From positions 1-34,302 of the forward strand of contig CANREE010000022.1 in assembly GCA_947629545.1 (NCBI GenBank): 34,302 nt of DNA. Direction: 5' to 3'. Below, piece by piece: positions 19,501 to 25,481 of this stretch. The notes under the pieces were generated by a model that searched no databases, was not told where the DNA came from, and worked only from the letters and a program-made list of their open reading frames with translations. A program made the position numbers and the translations under genes. Numbering within the stretch: the first letter of the stretch is position 1; each line of letters opens with the position of its first letter. The stretch comes from an uncultured Lachnospiraceae bacterium. Lineage in GTDB: Bacteria > Bacillota > Clostridia > Lachnospirales > Lachnospiraceae.

Positions 19501-19527
19501 CATCATCCTTTTCTTCATGCCTTTCAT
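13510..19527 (-). CDS. Giant beta-helix surface protein with Cna-B-like domains
   Basis: A ~2005-residue secreted protein. The signal peptide ends near A-Y-A (about residue 45). A ~120-residue N-terminal domain and an acidic Gly/Asp/Glu/Pro-rich linker (about 165-345) with two copies of a P-P-E-V-x-G-D-x-A-N unit follow. Then come a first right-handed beta-helix (about 355-780; repeated G-A-I-Y/S-G-G-T), three pilin-like or DUF5979-like beta-sandwich stretches (about 780-1105; N-K-T-V-E-G then T-I-T-N-T-Y), a second beta-helix (about 1108-1596; N-G-G-G-I, G-S-G-G-G-V), a Cna-B-like domain (about 1603-1713) and another beta-sandwich. Six heptapeptides PS[EQ]PE[ST][QN] precede the end A-P-S-T-G, a membrane helix and K-K. 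It is probably wall-anchored and adhesive. The ATG at 19527 overlaps the upstream stop (TGATG). Confidence 0.85.
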   Translation of the reverse strand: MKGMKKRMMHGLLSGTKGYRRGVAFVLALAMIMVNTLTGTISAYAEESQQTEGTDTLDVRCELNAEEVNKAIGKVMERVQKEADQADEIQQDMPLGLLYDLDVRPTLTPGADVDVNLLYDVDCNDVVVQFTNQSEGELAFQVVVCDPSDGEAIFESETVTVPGIGSGDEGIAGGADDEEMPVDGQQDTENEITVSPENFDDEVNDGGSFWDESGEDESEQTIVPATPGNGTDVGEGASEGDDAGDDEIAAPPEVSGDEANSGEVVPDEPAAGDGEIVTPPEVPGDVANIDEASQDGTNVGDGTTMSTDLPGGDMIKDDDVDDGSMDLDAEARSGEIRISGEVFGFDGVMMMALDDGAVTLKNGEEIKGHYATLDEAIGKVEAGDVIEINENLYNVAVTTDKAFTLELNDNTLYADGIHPVLTIDAGSGSVEISHGTISGPEDGTNKTWGLLINSASDVILDNVAIKKCGNNTEYDPYSGSSNGALKVICAYINMTECYIEDNYATSDVVFIKASQGEISKCEFMNNSMFSLTRGSRIVGDNTVCAYGGDIKFSECIFKGNKMQQCGGLSVDNKANVTVDECEFSDNEVTDGLSDIAAGAIVVRQNATLAIDNKTIMMGNTSAKGAGAIYDYGSTLEISGGTRITQNTGKTAGAIYHRTGSLKINETIITDNKVDEKSERVGSKTNYNAGGIYVDSKEFYLYSGAVYGNNAGNDAVDIMFGTSSLKYLMAASEMESEEIGNDLYVWQDLFDEEKYYYTPLYNNNYDYYIGSTGIRAIKSGERGTLVINKTVEGVEEDEAVADKTFSFDIKDESGNIKTVNIIGEGMASTGLAPGTYTITEQEKSTVIEGYTLLGTTIESKVIEVKAGDTKTVNIVNQYEKKKPRKLKIKVNITGDIPDDLIPEKFRFTYGPFPKYTDIVEIPSGRKPEMEIEIDVSSLTNGVSVKEAPEGEGYSKQVDGYSCKLISPKAGFCYGLVKEGDTLETEFTFEYTKIAEPGNLRIKLEIDGEIPKDQIPAEYSFNCINATDPKVEKTGTITIDSSNLNQETVIESLPVGKYRVEELAESENHTSANVDGYGLKVQSEPNIVEVKEGETAEITITNTYTKDCVMVGQKTYNSLAAAFEKVPIDEELTDVIVLRDIELDAGTSLKKGQNVRLISDEGETYRICRSEDYKNCMIKVESGAELTITNITLDGGYDTEKDNKARQSLIKVDAGGTLNIDSGATLENNNISSETGVNVLGGFPSVGTDYSFNGGAVWCEGTVNMNGGNVTNCGANNGGGILLFGNGKENTVKFVMNGGEISGNTATFTGNGRYDYDVGSGGGVCIVGNAQMEFYDGIIRQNYSGYGGGISLGVETGQNTNIHETGLLMGEEANNKKGKMIEGAVGTIKENESKANGGGIFIAEGYTAKIFSGEIVENECTLDEKSYSDKSRSALYGGGGIYVQGGRGSTGKLWLNNVRISDNSAALQGGGIAGCPYSSVCMYIDDGGVIYNNNQDSGEYPGQEIYVTRNKDSIPTVRISSTMLRGGEYGWKDAEGNILTPSELNVTLSGEHSSIGTYNELTDSDESVQEAEEYVTTVIAGNRSNSCGGGIGTNGEVNIGKGEPKDELVSIWVRKLWDGEADKNANLRANSIKLWLLQNGERFVSVDLIVSDYGKYWNEGAVEFFKGLPKYEPDGETEYVYTVEEDFNGAYIITTDPGEANNEDKPWTFTNTPTCSLRLEKQAVNGGTNEEFTFILSLTDETGLPFEGKVDVVDDDGKGLEPLEFVDGKAEIRLKSGEYKYLTGLKNGMTYQIEESDARDAVSTSYKVTETLTEQSGEQRSSSFDGTNCGGTTKYGRIDVVCTNKFEEPSKPSEPESNPSQPETQPSEPETNPSQPETQPSESETQPSEPETQPSEPSSENPTEPTTQPTESETSPTEPYTPPRNPGNPPSTPTPPTMPVTNIPEEAVPLSPSPLVNIEDEDVPLAFMAPSTGDEKPVGAVALFSLLALGLMGAFGILAFKKDENDA
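13845..13985 (-). repeat. 21-bp minisatellite encoding PS[EQ]PE[ST][QN]
   Basis: At least six in-frame heptapeptide units near the C-terminus of the surface protein, followed by degenerate Pro/Thr/Glu units. The region is a wall-spanning stalk; copy number can change without shifting the frame. Confidence 0.75.
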
Positions 19528-20006
19528 CACTTTTCCTCCTCTTCCTTTTTGCCTCTAAAACATGATAGTCTGTCTAACCCGGAGCAAATCAGCGAAATCA
19601 GTTCCAGCCCGCTCCGATAATACCGCTTCTTCCCATTCCACCGCACTTCTCCCTGCCAGCTCGTATGCTGGCGGAAATAAACACGAATCAGAAACACCTC
19701 TGACCGGATACGCGCACCGCCCGGGACAGCGGCGGCAGCCGGTCCAAAACACGCAGCGGCAGGTGCGCTCCCGATCCCGAATGTTCTAAACCTTGTGCTT
19801 CTGTCCGGCTCATACAGCTGATCCAGCCATCGCTGAATCTGAAGAACCGCCTGATCCAGACCGATAAAGCGCACGGTCTGTTCCCCGTAATTCCAGTACA
19901 CGGTTCCGAAGGAGCTTCCATCCTGCCCTCGGCTGACCTGCAGCCGAAACACCTTTGCATCGATTTCGGATAAGTTCTCCGACCGTTCGGCCTCCTGTAC
20001 AATCAT
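19527..20006 (-). CDS. Unrecognised protein made of two copies of one domain
   Basis: A 159-residue protein that I cannot assign. It contains an internal duplication: residues about 18-64 (K-V-F-R-L-Q-V then G-T-V-Y-W-N-Y-G and R-W-L-D-Q-L) align with about 102-147 (E-V-F-L-I-R-V then G-E-V-R-W-N-G and S-G-L-D-R-L). An Ala/Pro-rich spacer separates them. Each copy reads as two or three beta strands followed by a helix. The C-terminus is K-K-E-E-E-E-K. There is no signal peptide or membrane segment, so it is cytoplasmic. The ATG at 20006 follows GGGAGG at 7-8 nt, and its TGA overlaps the ATG of the giant surface protein, so the two are translationally coupled. A role in making, exporting or controlling the surface protein is inferred from this alone. 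Confidence 0.75.
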   Translation of the reverse strand: MIVQEAERSENLSEIDAKVFRLQVSRGQDGSSFGTVYWNYGEQTVRFIGLDQAVLQIQRWLDQLYEPDRSTRFRTFGIGSAPAAACFGPAAAAVPGGARIRSEVFLIRVYFRQHTSWQGEVRWNGKKRYYRSGLELISLICSGLDRLSCFRGKKEEEEK

Positions 20007-20027
20007 ATGTCTACCTCCCGGAATACG

Positions 20028-20052
20028 CTTTCGGCGCAGGATTCGCCGAAAG
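20028..20052 (-). other. Hairpin between the RHH gene and the duplicated-domain gene
   Basis: CTTTCGGCG (20028-20036) pairs perfectly with CGCCGAAAG (20044-20052) around a 7-nt loop. No T-run follows, so it is probably an intra-operon processing or attenuation hairpin. Confidence 0.55.
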
Positions 20053-20069
20053 TCGGACCGTCTTTGCGT

Positions 20070-20261
20070 TTATGTGCTCTCGCAGCACTTCCGATTCTCC
20101 ACGGGCTCATCCTCTTTCAGCGACTCCAGTCCCCGGCGGATCAGATCCCGTATCATATCTGTCTGCGTCTTCTGGCAATAGAATTTCTGTTTCACTACAC
20201 TTAGTTCTTCTTCCATATTTTCAGGAATAGATATCGTAAATTTATTGATATTCCTGTCCAT
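20070..20261 (-). CDS. Ribbon-helix-helix transcriptional regulator (first gene of the surface operon)
   Basis: A 63-residue RHH (CopG/Arc-like) DNA-binding protein. The beta strand N-K-F-T-I-S-I-P (about 6-13) would enter the operator major groove as a dimer. Two helices follow (M-E-E-E-L-S-V-V-K-Q-K and T-D-M-I-R-D-L-I-R-R-G-L-E-S-L). The polar tail ends in C-C-E-S-T. The ATG at 20261 is chosen because the RHH strand begins just after it and AGGGGGCGG precedes it; the in-frame upstream extension contains operator DNA. It heads an operon with the genes at 20006 and 19527 and very likely represses its own promoter. It is paralogous to the divergent gene at 20451. Confidence 0.85.
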   Translation of the reverse strand: MDRNINKFTISIPENMEEELSVVKQKFYCQKTQTDMIRDLIRRGLESLKEDEPVENRKCCEST

Positions 20262-20284
20262 GTTACCGCCCCCTGTTGGTTTAA

Positions 20285-20299
20285 TGAACCAGTGAACCA
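20285..20299. promoter_or_regulatory. Operator O1: two TGAACCA half-sites, 8-bp period
   Basis: TGAACCA at 20285-20291 and 20293-20299, direct repeats one base apart, located just downstream of the minus-strand promoter in the RHH gene leader. Confidence 0.65.
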
Positions 20300-20311
20300 T
20301 TCTTTGCTATT

Positions 20312-20340
20312 ATTATAGTGGTTCACTGATTCACTGTCAA
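20312..20340 (-). promoter_or_regulatory. Consensus sigma-A promoter of the RHH/surface-protein operon, with operator O2 in its spacer
   Basis: On the minus strand: TTGACA (20335-20340), 17-nt spacer, TATAAT (20312-20317), both hexamers perfect. The spacer carries O2: TGGTTCA (20319-20325) and TGATTCA (20327-20333) on the plus strand, again with an 8-bp period. A protein bound here would block RNA polymerase directly. Confidence 0.88.
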
Positions 20341-20400
20341 TAAATTTAATTTTTTTTTAATAAGTTTCACATTTCTCAGATGTTCTTCGATTTGCCAGAC

Positions 20401-20429
20401 TTTACATCTCTGGTTCACTGGTGTATAAT
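20401..20429 (+). promoter_or_regulatory. sigma-A promoter of the divergent RHH gene, with operator O3 in its spacer
   Basis: TTTACA (20401-20406), 17-nt spacer, TATAAT (20424-20429). The spacer holds TGGTTCA (20411-20417) and TGGTGTA (20419-20425), the same half-site and spacing as O1 and O2. Confidence 0.85.
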
Positions 20430-20450
20430 AAGGAGAAGAGGTGATTAAAT

Positions 20451-20639
20451 ATGGCTACTGACAGACCACGCTACACGATATCTGTGGATAATGAGCTGTT
20501 TCAGAAAATTGAAGATTTTCGGTTTTCACGCCGATATCAGACGCGTTCGGAAGCGACCGCGGAACTGATACGCCTTGGTCTGGAACAACTCAGTAAAGAA
20601 CAGAAATTACAGGATGAACAAACGTCAGTGGAAGGCTGA
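20451..20639 (+). CDS. Divergent ribbon-helix-helix regulator
   Basis: A 62-residue RHH protein with strand R-Y-T-I-S-V-D (about 7-13) and helices E-L-F-Q-K-I-E-D-F-R and R-S-E-A-T-A-E-L-I-R-L-G-L-E-Q-L. It is similar in layout to the regulator at 20070 (K-F-T-I-S-I versus R-Y-T-I-S-V; L-I-R-R-G-L-E-S-L versus L-I-R-L-G-L-E-Q-L). The ATG at 20451 follows GAGGTG at 7 nt. No toxin-like partner is beside it, so it reads as a regulator rather than an antitoxin. Both promoters share half-sites, so the two proteins may cross-regulate or form heterodimers. A terminator follows at once; monocistronic. Confidence 0.85.
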   Translation: MATDRPRYTISVDNELFQKIEDFRFSRRYQTRSEATAELIRLGLEQLSKEQKLQDEQTSVEG

Positions 20640-20644
20640 TAGAT

Positions 20645-20682
20645 AAAATGCCGGATACCGCAGCCGCGGTACCCGGCATTTT
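20645..20682. terminator. Bidirectional terminator between RHH gene and ABC exporter
   Basis: AAAATGCCGG (20645-20654) and TACCGC (20656-20661) pair with GCGGTA (20666-20671) and CCGGCATTTT (20673-20682), with one A-C mismatch and a 4-nt loop. A/T ends on both sides make it work in both directions. Confidence 0.88.
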
Positions 20683-20778
20683 CCATTTTCCATGTTTGTG
20701 ATTCGTAACTCCTTACCTGCCTTCTTACCCTTCATAAATCCGGGGGGCCGAAGTCTCCGGCCGTATCCGCCGGCCTCC

Positions 20779-22575
20779 TCAGCTGGCCTCTTCGCTCAGG
20801 AAATCAAACTGCGACATATACAGGTCATAGTACGCGCCCCGCTTCGCCAGCAGCTCGTCGTGGGTTCCGCTCTCCAGAATGCCTCCGGCGTCCACATACA
20901 TGATGCAGTCCGCATTCTTGATCGTGGACAGCCTGTGGGCGATGATGAAAGAAGTACGGCCCTTCAGAAGTTCCGCCAGACCTTTCTGCAACAAAAGCTC
21001 CGTCTCCGTATCGATGCTGGAGGTGGCCTCGTCCAGAATCAGGATCTTCGGATCCGCCAGCAACGCCCTCGCAAAGGAGATCAGCTGGCGCTGCCCCGCC
21101 GAAAGCCGGCTGCCCCGCTCGTTCACAGCGGTATCGTATCCATTTTCCATCTGCATGATAAAGTCGTGGGCCTGAACGGTCTTCGCCGCCGCGATGACCT
21201 GCTCGTCGGTTGCCGTCTGGTTGCCGTAGCGGATATTGTCCATGATCGTTCCAGCGAAAATGAAGCTGTCCTGCATCATGACGCCCATCTGGGTTCGCAG
21301 GGAACGGATCGTCACTTTCGAGATATCGACGCCGTCGATCAGAATCTGACCCGAATCCACATTGTAGAAGCGGCTCAGGAGATTCACAATAGTGGACTTA
21401 CCGGCGCCGGTCGGTCCGACGATGGCGTAGGTCTCACCCTGATTCACCCTAAAATTGATCTTATGCAGGATCTCGTGGCCAGCGTCGTAGCTGAAACTCA
21501 CATCCTTAAATTCCACATCGCCGTGGATCAGGGGCATCTCTGCCGCGCCGGGCTCGTCCTTTACCAGCACCGGCTCGTCGATGGTCTCGAAGATCCGCTC
21601 CAGATAGGAGATGGCTGTCAGCAGGCTGTTGTAGAAGCCGGCCAGCGTATTGATCGGCGCCCAGAAGCGGCCGATGTAGGAAGTGAACAGGATCAGCGTA
21701 CCGGTGGTCAGCGAGTGCTCCGGCCCGATAATCCACTGGATGCCCAGCATGTAGATGAACGCCGTGGTGAACGCGGAAATGATATCCACGCTGGGTCCCA
21801 TCGCGAAGTTAAACATGACGGCCCGCATCCACGCCTTGCGGTAGCTGCCGCTTAAGCGGTTGAAGATGCCGGTATTCTCCTTCTCGCGTACGAAGGACTG
21901 GGTCACCCGGATACCGTTGATGCTTTCAGCGATGTAGGCGTTCAGATTCGACTGCTTGTTGGACTGGATCTGCCACGCCCGCCGCTGTCTGCGCTTGATG
22001 AAAATGACTACGGCAGCCAGAACCGGCAGGCCGCACATGCAGATGCCGGTAAGCCGGACGTCGTTGATCAGCATAAAGAACACGATGAAGACCAGATTGC
22101 ACAGGTCGGTGATCGTGTTGACGATACCGTTGCTTAACAGGTCGCTTAAGTTATTGACGTAATTGACGACGCGGACCTGGATCTTGCCGTGGGGACGGTC
22201 GTCGTAGTAGGAGAACGGCAGCTCCTGCAGGTGACAGAAGATATCGGAGCGGATCGTGTGAATGATGCTCTGTCCGATCACGCTCATGGCGCGCACCTTA
22301 AGCCGTGTGCAGGTAGAGGAATAGACGGCGATCAGAAGCGTCAGGACGCTGACCAGAATGACGCCGTTCATGTCCTTGTCCGGGATATATACGTCCATGA
22401 TCTGCTTTAAGAACATGGGGATCACCATGGTCAGGGCGCTGCCGCTGAGCATCATGAAGATGACCGCGGTCATCTTGCCGCTGTAGGGCCTGATATACTG
22501 GAGCAGGCGTTTCAGCTGTTTCGTATCAAACCCGGTCTCCAGGATCTCGTCGACATCGTATTTATTGCGTGCCAT
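20779..22575 (-). CDS. Heterodimeric ABC exporter, catalytically complete subunit
   Basis: A 598-residue exporter half: six transmembrane helices (about 30-320), then a nucleotide-binding domain with Walker A G-P-T-G-A-G-K-S-T, Walker B I-L-I-L-D-E-A-T-S-S-I-D (catalytic Glu present) and H-loop I-I-A-H-R. The signature motif is L-S-A-G-Q-R-Q rather than L-S-G-G-Q. In BmrCD/LmrCD-type pairs this combination marks the subunit that supplies the working Walker site and the altered signature. The ATG at 22575 directly follows the TAA of the partner gene (22578-22576), so the two are coupled. Substrates of the family are drugs, lipids or peptides; not readable here. Confidence 0.92.
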   Translation of the reverse strand: MARNKYDVDEILETGFDTKQLKRLLQYIRPYSGKMTAVIFMMLSGSALTMVIPMFLKQIMDVYIPDKDMNGVILVSVLTLLIAVYSSTCTRLKVRAMSVIGQSIIHTIRSDIFCHLQELPFSYYDDRPHGKIQVRVVNYVNNLSDLLSNGIVNTITDLCNLVFIVFFMLINDVRLTGICMCGLPVLAAVVIFIKRRQRRAWQIQSNKQSNLNAYIAESINGIRVTQSFVREKENTGIFNRLSGSYRKAWMRAVMFNFAMGPSVDIISAFTTAFIYMLGIQWIIGPEHSLTTGTLILFTSYIGRFWAPINTLAGFYNSLLTAISYLERIFETIDEPVLVKDEPGAAEMPLIHGDVEFKDVSFSYDAGHEILHKINFRVNQGETYAIVGPTGAGKSTIVNLLSRFYNVDSGQILIDGVDISKVTIRSLRTQMGVMMQDSFIFAGTIMDNIRYGNQTATDEQVIAAAKTVQAHDFIMQMENGYDTAVNERGSRLSAGQRQLISFARALLADPKILILDEATSSIDTETELLLQKGLAELLKGRTSFIIAHRLSTIKNADCIMYVDAGGILESGTHDELLAKRGAYYDLYMSQFDFLSEEAS

Positions 22576-24372
22576 TTACGCCACCCCCATTCTTTTCTTC
22601 CGGCCGTTCTTCCGGCCGGCCCGTTCGTCAAGCAGATCGTAGGGGATCTCGCCGTACTGGTTGCGGAAGGCGTCGGCGTAGTAGCCGTTCATCTTCAGCA
22701 GCTCGTCGTGGGTGCCCCGCTCGATGATGCGTCCCTGATCCATGACCAGGATCATATCCGCTTCCTTAATGGACGAGATACGGTAAGCGATCACGAAAAC
22801 CGTACAGCCCTTGGATTCCTGAATATTCTTAAGCTGCTTCTGGATGTAACTCTCGGTCTCCATATCGACGGCCGAGGTGGTATCGTCCAGAATCAGGATC
22901 GCCGGATCCTTAAGCAGGGCCCTGGCCAGGGAGATACGCTGCTTCTGCCCTCCGGACAGTCCCACGCCGCGCTCGCCCACGATAGTGTCGTAGCCGTCGG
23001 GCAGTTCCTTGATGAAATGGTTGGCGTCCGCCATGACCGCCGCCTGATGGACGGCCTCAAAATCGCAGTCCGGTCGGCCGTAGGCGATATTGCCCTCGAT
23101 CGTATCGGAGAAGAGGAACACCTCCTGCATCGCCATGCCGATGTTGTCCCGCAGGTTATAGAGGTCATGCTTCCGCACGTCCATACCGTCGATCAGCACC
23201 TGCCCTGAGGTCGTGTCGTAGAACCGGCACAGCAGGTTCATAAGCGTGGATTTGCCGGAACCGGTAGTTCCGATGATGCCGATGGTCTGGCCCGGCTCTA
23301 CCTTAAAATTAATATCCGATACCAGCTCGGCGCCGTCGTCCGCCTGATAGGCCACGTCCCTGAATTCCACGCTGCCCTTCAGCTTCTCATGAATGCCGCC
23401 GACGCGGGGAGAAAGGACCTTCGGCTCCTCGCTGTAGGTGGAGTAGATTTTCTCCACGGAGGTGGTGAAATTCTGCACGTCGTTGACCCACCAGCCGGCC
23501 ATCCGCAAAGGATTATTGAGCATCCAGAGATAGCCGTTGACCTTTACCATGTCGCCCAGCGTGATCTCATCCTGAATGACCATATAGCCGCCGACCAGCA
23601 TCAGGATCACGTTCAGCGCGTAGGAGAGGATCTCGAAGTTGGGAACGTATTTGCTCCAGATCTTCGACGCGCGGACCTGGCAGTCGCGGAACTTGTCATT
23701 CTCCGCGTTGAACTTGCCGATCTCGTAATCCTCTTTCGCGAATGCCTTTACCACCCGGTTGCCGCTGATATTCTCCTGGACGAACGCGTTCAGCGAGGAG
23801 AAACACTCACGGTTCTTCCGGAAAGCCGGGCGTACTCTGGTGGCCTGCATGTAAGTATTGATCGCTGTAAACGGAAGAACCGTGAGCATCATAAGCGCCA
23901 GCTTCACATTGACGGTGAATACCATCAGCAAGGCGAAGATAAACAACAGAACATTCTGATAAACAGCATAAATGATCATCGCCACGAAATGACGGATCGC
24001 TTCCATATCGCCGGTCTGGCGGCTCATCAGATCGCCGGTCCGCTTGCGGTTATAGAAGGAGAAATCCTCCAGCAAAAGCTTGCGGTAGACCGAATCCCGC
24101 ATATCGTAAAGAACGCCCTGGGACGCAGTCTCAAACACGACCTGGTAAGCAAAGCGCAGGGCGCCGATGAGAAACGTCACCAGCACCAGAGCGCCGACCA
24201 GCGACGGCAGACGGTCAAACTGTCCGGCCCCGATCACGTCATCGATAATGATGCCGGATATGTAAGGATTCACGATGGAAAGTACGGCGATAACTGTCGT
24301 CAGGACCAGGCCGACGACGATCAGGCCCCGGTACTTTTTCAGAAACGTCAGAAACCATTTAATCGGTGTCAT
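22576..24372 (-). CDS. Heterodimeric ABC exporter, degenerate-site subunit
   Basis: A 598-residue exporter half with six transmembrane helices and a nucleotide-binding domain: Walker A G-T-T-G-S-G-K-S-T, signature L-S-G-G-Q-K-Q-R, but Walker B ends D-D (I-L-I-L-D-D-T-T-S-A-V-D), an Asp in place of the catalytic Glu. The H-loop reads V-I-A-Y-R, a Tyr in place of His. Both changes disable hydrolysis at its own Walker site, as expected for the BmrC/LmrC-like partner. The C-terminus is basic (G-R-K-N-G-R-K-K-R). The ATG at 24372 follows GGAGG at 9 nt. It is the first gene of the operon and diverges from the AraC regulator at 24593, which may control it. Confidence 0.92.
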   Translation of the reverse strand: MTPIKWFLTFLKKYRGLIVVGLVLTTVIAVLSIVNPYISGIIIDDVIGAGQFDRLPSLVGALVLVTFLIGALRFAYQVVFETASQGVLYDMRDSVYRKLLLEDFSFYNRKRTGDLMSRQTGDMEAIRHFVAMIIYAVYQNVLLFIFALLMVFTVNVKLALMMLTVLPFTAINTYMQATRVRPAFRKNRECFSSLNAFVQENISGNRVVKAFAKEDYEIGKFNAENDKFRDCQVRASKIWSKYVPNFEILSYALNVILMLVGGYMVIQDEITLGDMVKVNGYLWMLNNPLRMAGWWVNDVQNFTTSVEKIYSTYSEEPKVLSPRVGGIHEKLKGSVEFRDVAYQADDGAELVSDINFKVEPGQTIGIIGTTGSGKSTLMNLLCRFYDTTSGQVLIDGMDVRKHDLYNLRDNIGMAMQEVFLFSDTIEGNIAYGRPDCDFEAVHQAAVMADANHFIKELPDGYDTIVGERGVGLSGGQKQRISLARALLKDPAILILDDTTSAVDMETESYIQKQLKNIQESKGCTVFVIAYRISSIKEADMILVMDQGRIIERGTHDELLKMNGYYADAFRNQYGEIPYDLLDERAGRKNGRKKRMGVA

Positions 24373-24535
24373 AATGAATCGTCCTCCGTAAAATAAACAA
24401 TCGGTTACGCCTTCGCATCAGCCACGCATCAGGATTATTCATCTCAGGCATTCCATATAAATTACTTGAATTTCATGGAAAAAGAAATGGAATATCTTGT
24501 TCAAAAGATGGGTTTTCTTGCCGACGATATTTCCC

Positions 24536-24564
24536 TTTACAATCCGCTGTTTTCCAGTTACAAT
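24536..24564 (+). promoter_or_regulatory. sigma-A promoter of the AraC regulator
   Basis: TTTACA (24536-24541), 17-nt spacer, TACAAT (24559-24564), about 20-25 nt before the GGAGG of the gene. Confidence 0.65.
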
Positions 24565-24592
24565 AGATAAGGTGGACGGAGGTGTCTTACTG

Positions 24593-25453
24593 ATGTGTGA
24601 GAAGAAAAATATGTTCCCAAAGGAGTTTAATCCGACCTTCCTGTTCGCGTGGAAGGGACGGAAGCCCGGTGAGCGGGAAGAATCCCACGTTCATGATTAT
24701 ATGAAGCTGGTGTTCGTCATGTCCGGCCACAGCCGTTATCGGGTCGAAGGGAAGGTCTACGACCTGACAGAAGGCGACGTGCTGGTCATCAATCCCGGGA
24801 CGAAGCACCATGCCATCCCTGAAGAGGAAGGCGCCGCGCCCTGCGTGGAATTCTATATCGGCGCCAACGATTTCCAGATCCGCGACCTTCCGGCAGGCTT
24901 TCTGCCGCTGCCGGCAGACGGCTGCGCGATCCACACGGAAGGGGATCTGCGCCAGCGCCTGGAACGGATCTGCGCGGCGATGGAGGCGGAGAACGCGGTA
25001 TACCGGCGGGGACGGTATTATATGATGCGGTCCTACCTGATCCAGTTCATGGTCCTTATTGTCCGCGAGCAGTGCGAAGCCGTGGAGATGCGCCGGGGAT
25101 TCGCCTTTGAATCCGCCAGCCGCAAGTACGTGGTGGAGCAGATCATGAATTATTTCGAGGAACATTACAGTGAGAAGATCTCATTGGATCAGATCGCGGA
25201 AAATATGTATCTGAGTCCCTATTATATTTCGAAAGTATTTAAAAGCGAGACCGGAGAAGCGCCGATCCGGCACCTGATCGACATCCGCCTGTCCCGGGCG
25301 AAGGAACTTCTGGAGAAAGGATGGAACGGAAGCATCAAGGAAGTCGCGGCGCAGGTCGGCTACGACGACGCATACCATTTCAGCAAGCTGTTCAAAAAGA
25401 AATATGGCGTATCTCCACTGCAGATGAAGAAAGCCTTAAGTCCCGCGGAGTAG
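24593..25453 (+). CDS. AraC family transcriptional regulator with cupin sensor
   Basis: A 286-residue regulator. The N-terminal cupin-like sensor (about 15-130) has E-S-H-V-H-D-Y, G-D-V-L-V-I-N-P-G-T-K-H-H; the C-terminal pair of helix-turn-helix motifs (about 185-284) has I-S-L-D-Q-I-A-E-N-M-Y-L-S-P-Y-Y-I-S-K-V-F-K and the family signature V-G-Y-D-D-A-Y-H-F-S-K-L-F-K-K-K-Y-G. The inducer is unknown. The ATG at 24593 follows GGAGG at 10 nt; the longer frame upstream covers the promoter. It is divergent from the ABC exporter operon, the usual place for its regulator. Its stop codon is part of a palindromic terminator shared with the convergent permease gene. Confidence 0.9.
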   Translation: MCEKKNMFPKEFNPTFLFAWKGRKPGEREESHVHDYMKLVFVMSGHSRYRVEGKVYDLTEGDVLVINPGTKHHAIPEEEGAAPCVEFYIGANDFQIRDLPAGFLPLPADGCAIHTEGDLRQRLERICAAMEAENAVYRRGRYYMMRSYLIQFMVLIVREQCEAVEMRRGFAFESASRKYVVEQIMNYFEEHYSEKISLDQIAENMYLSPYYISKVFKSETGEAPIRHLIDIRLSRAKELLEKGWNGSIKEVAAQVGYDDAYHFSKLFKKKYGVSPLQMKKALSPAE

Positions 25454-25481
25454 CTTCTGCTACTCCACAGTCTTAAGGCTT
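25431..25481. terminator. Terminator built from the ends of two convergent genes
   Basis: Outer arms AAGCCTTAAG (25431-25440) and CTTAAGGCTT (25472-25481); inner arms GGAGTAG (25447-25453) and CTACTCC (25460-25466) with a 6-nt loop. Both TAG stops sit in the inner arms, so coding sequence of both genes forms the hairpin. Confidence 0.8.

Noticed and set aside
20070-20639. Toxin-antitoxin pair suggested by the two RHH genes
   Set aside because: Both small genes are RHH regulators; neither is next to a toxin-like gene, and one is followed at once by a terminator.
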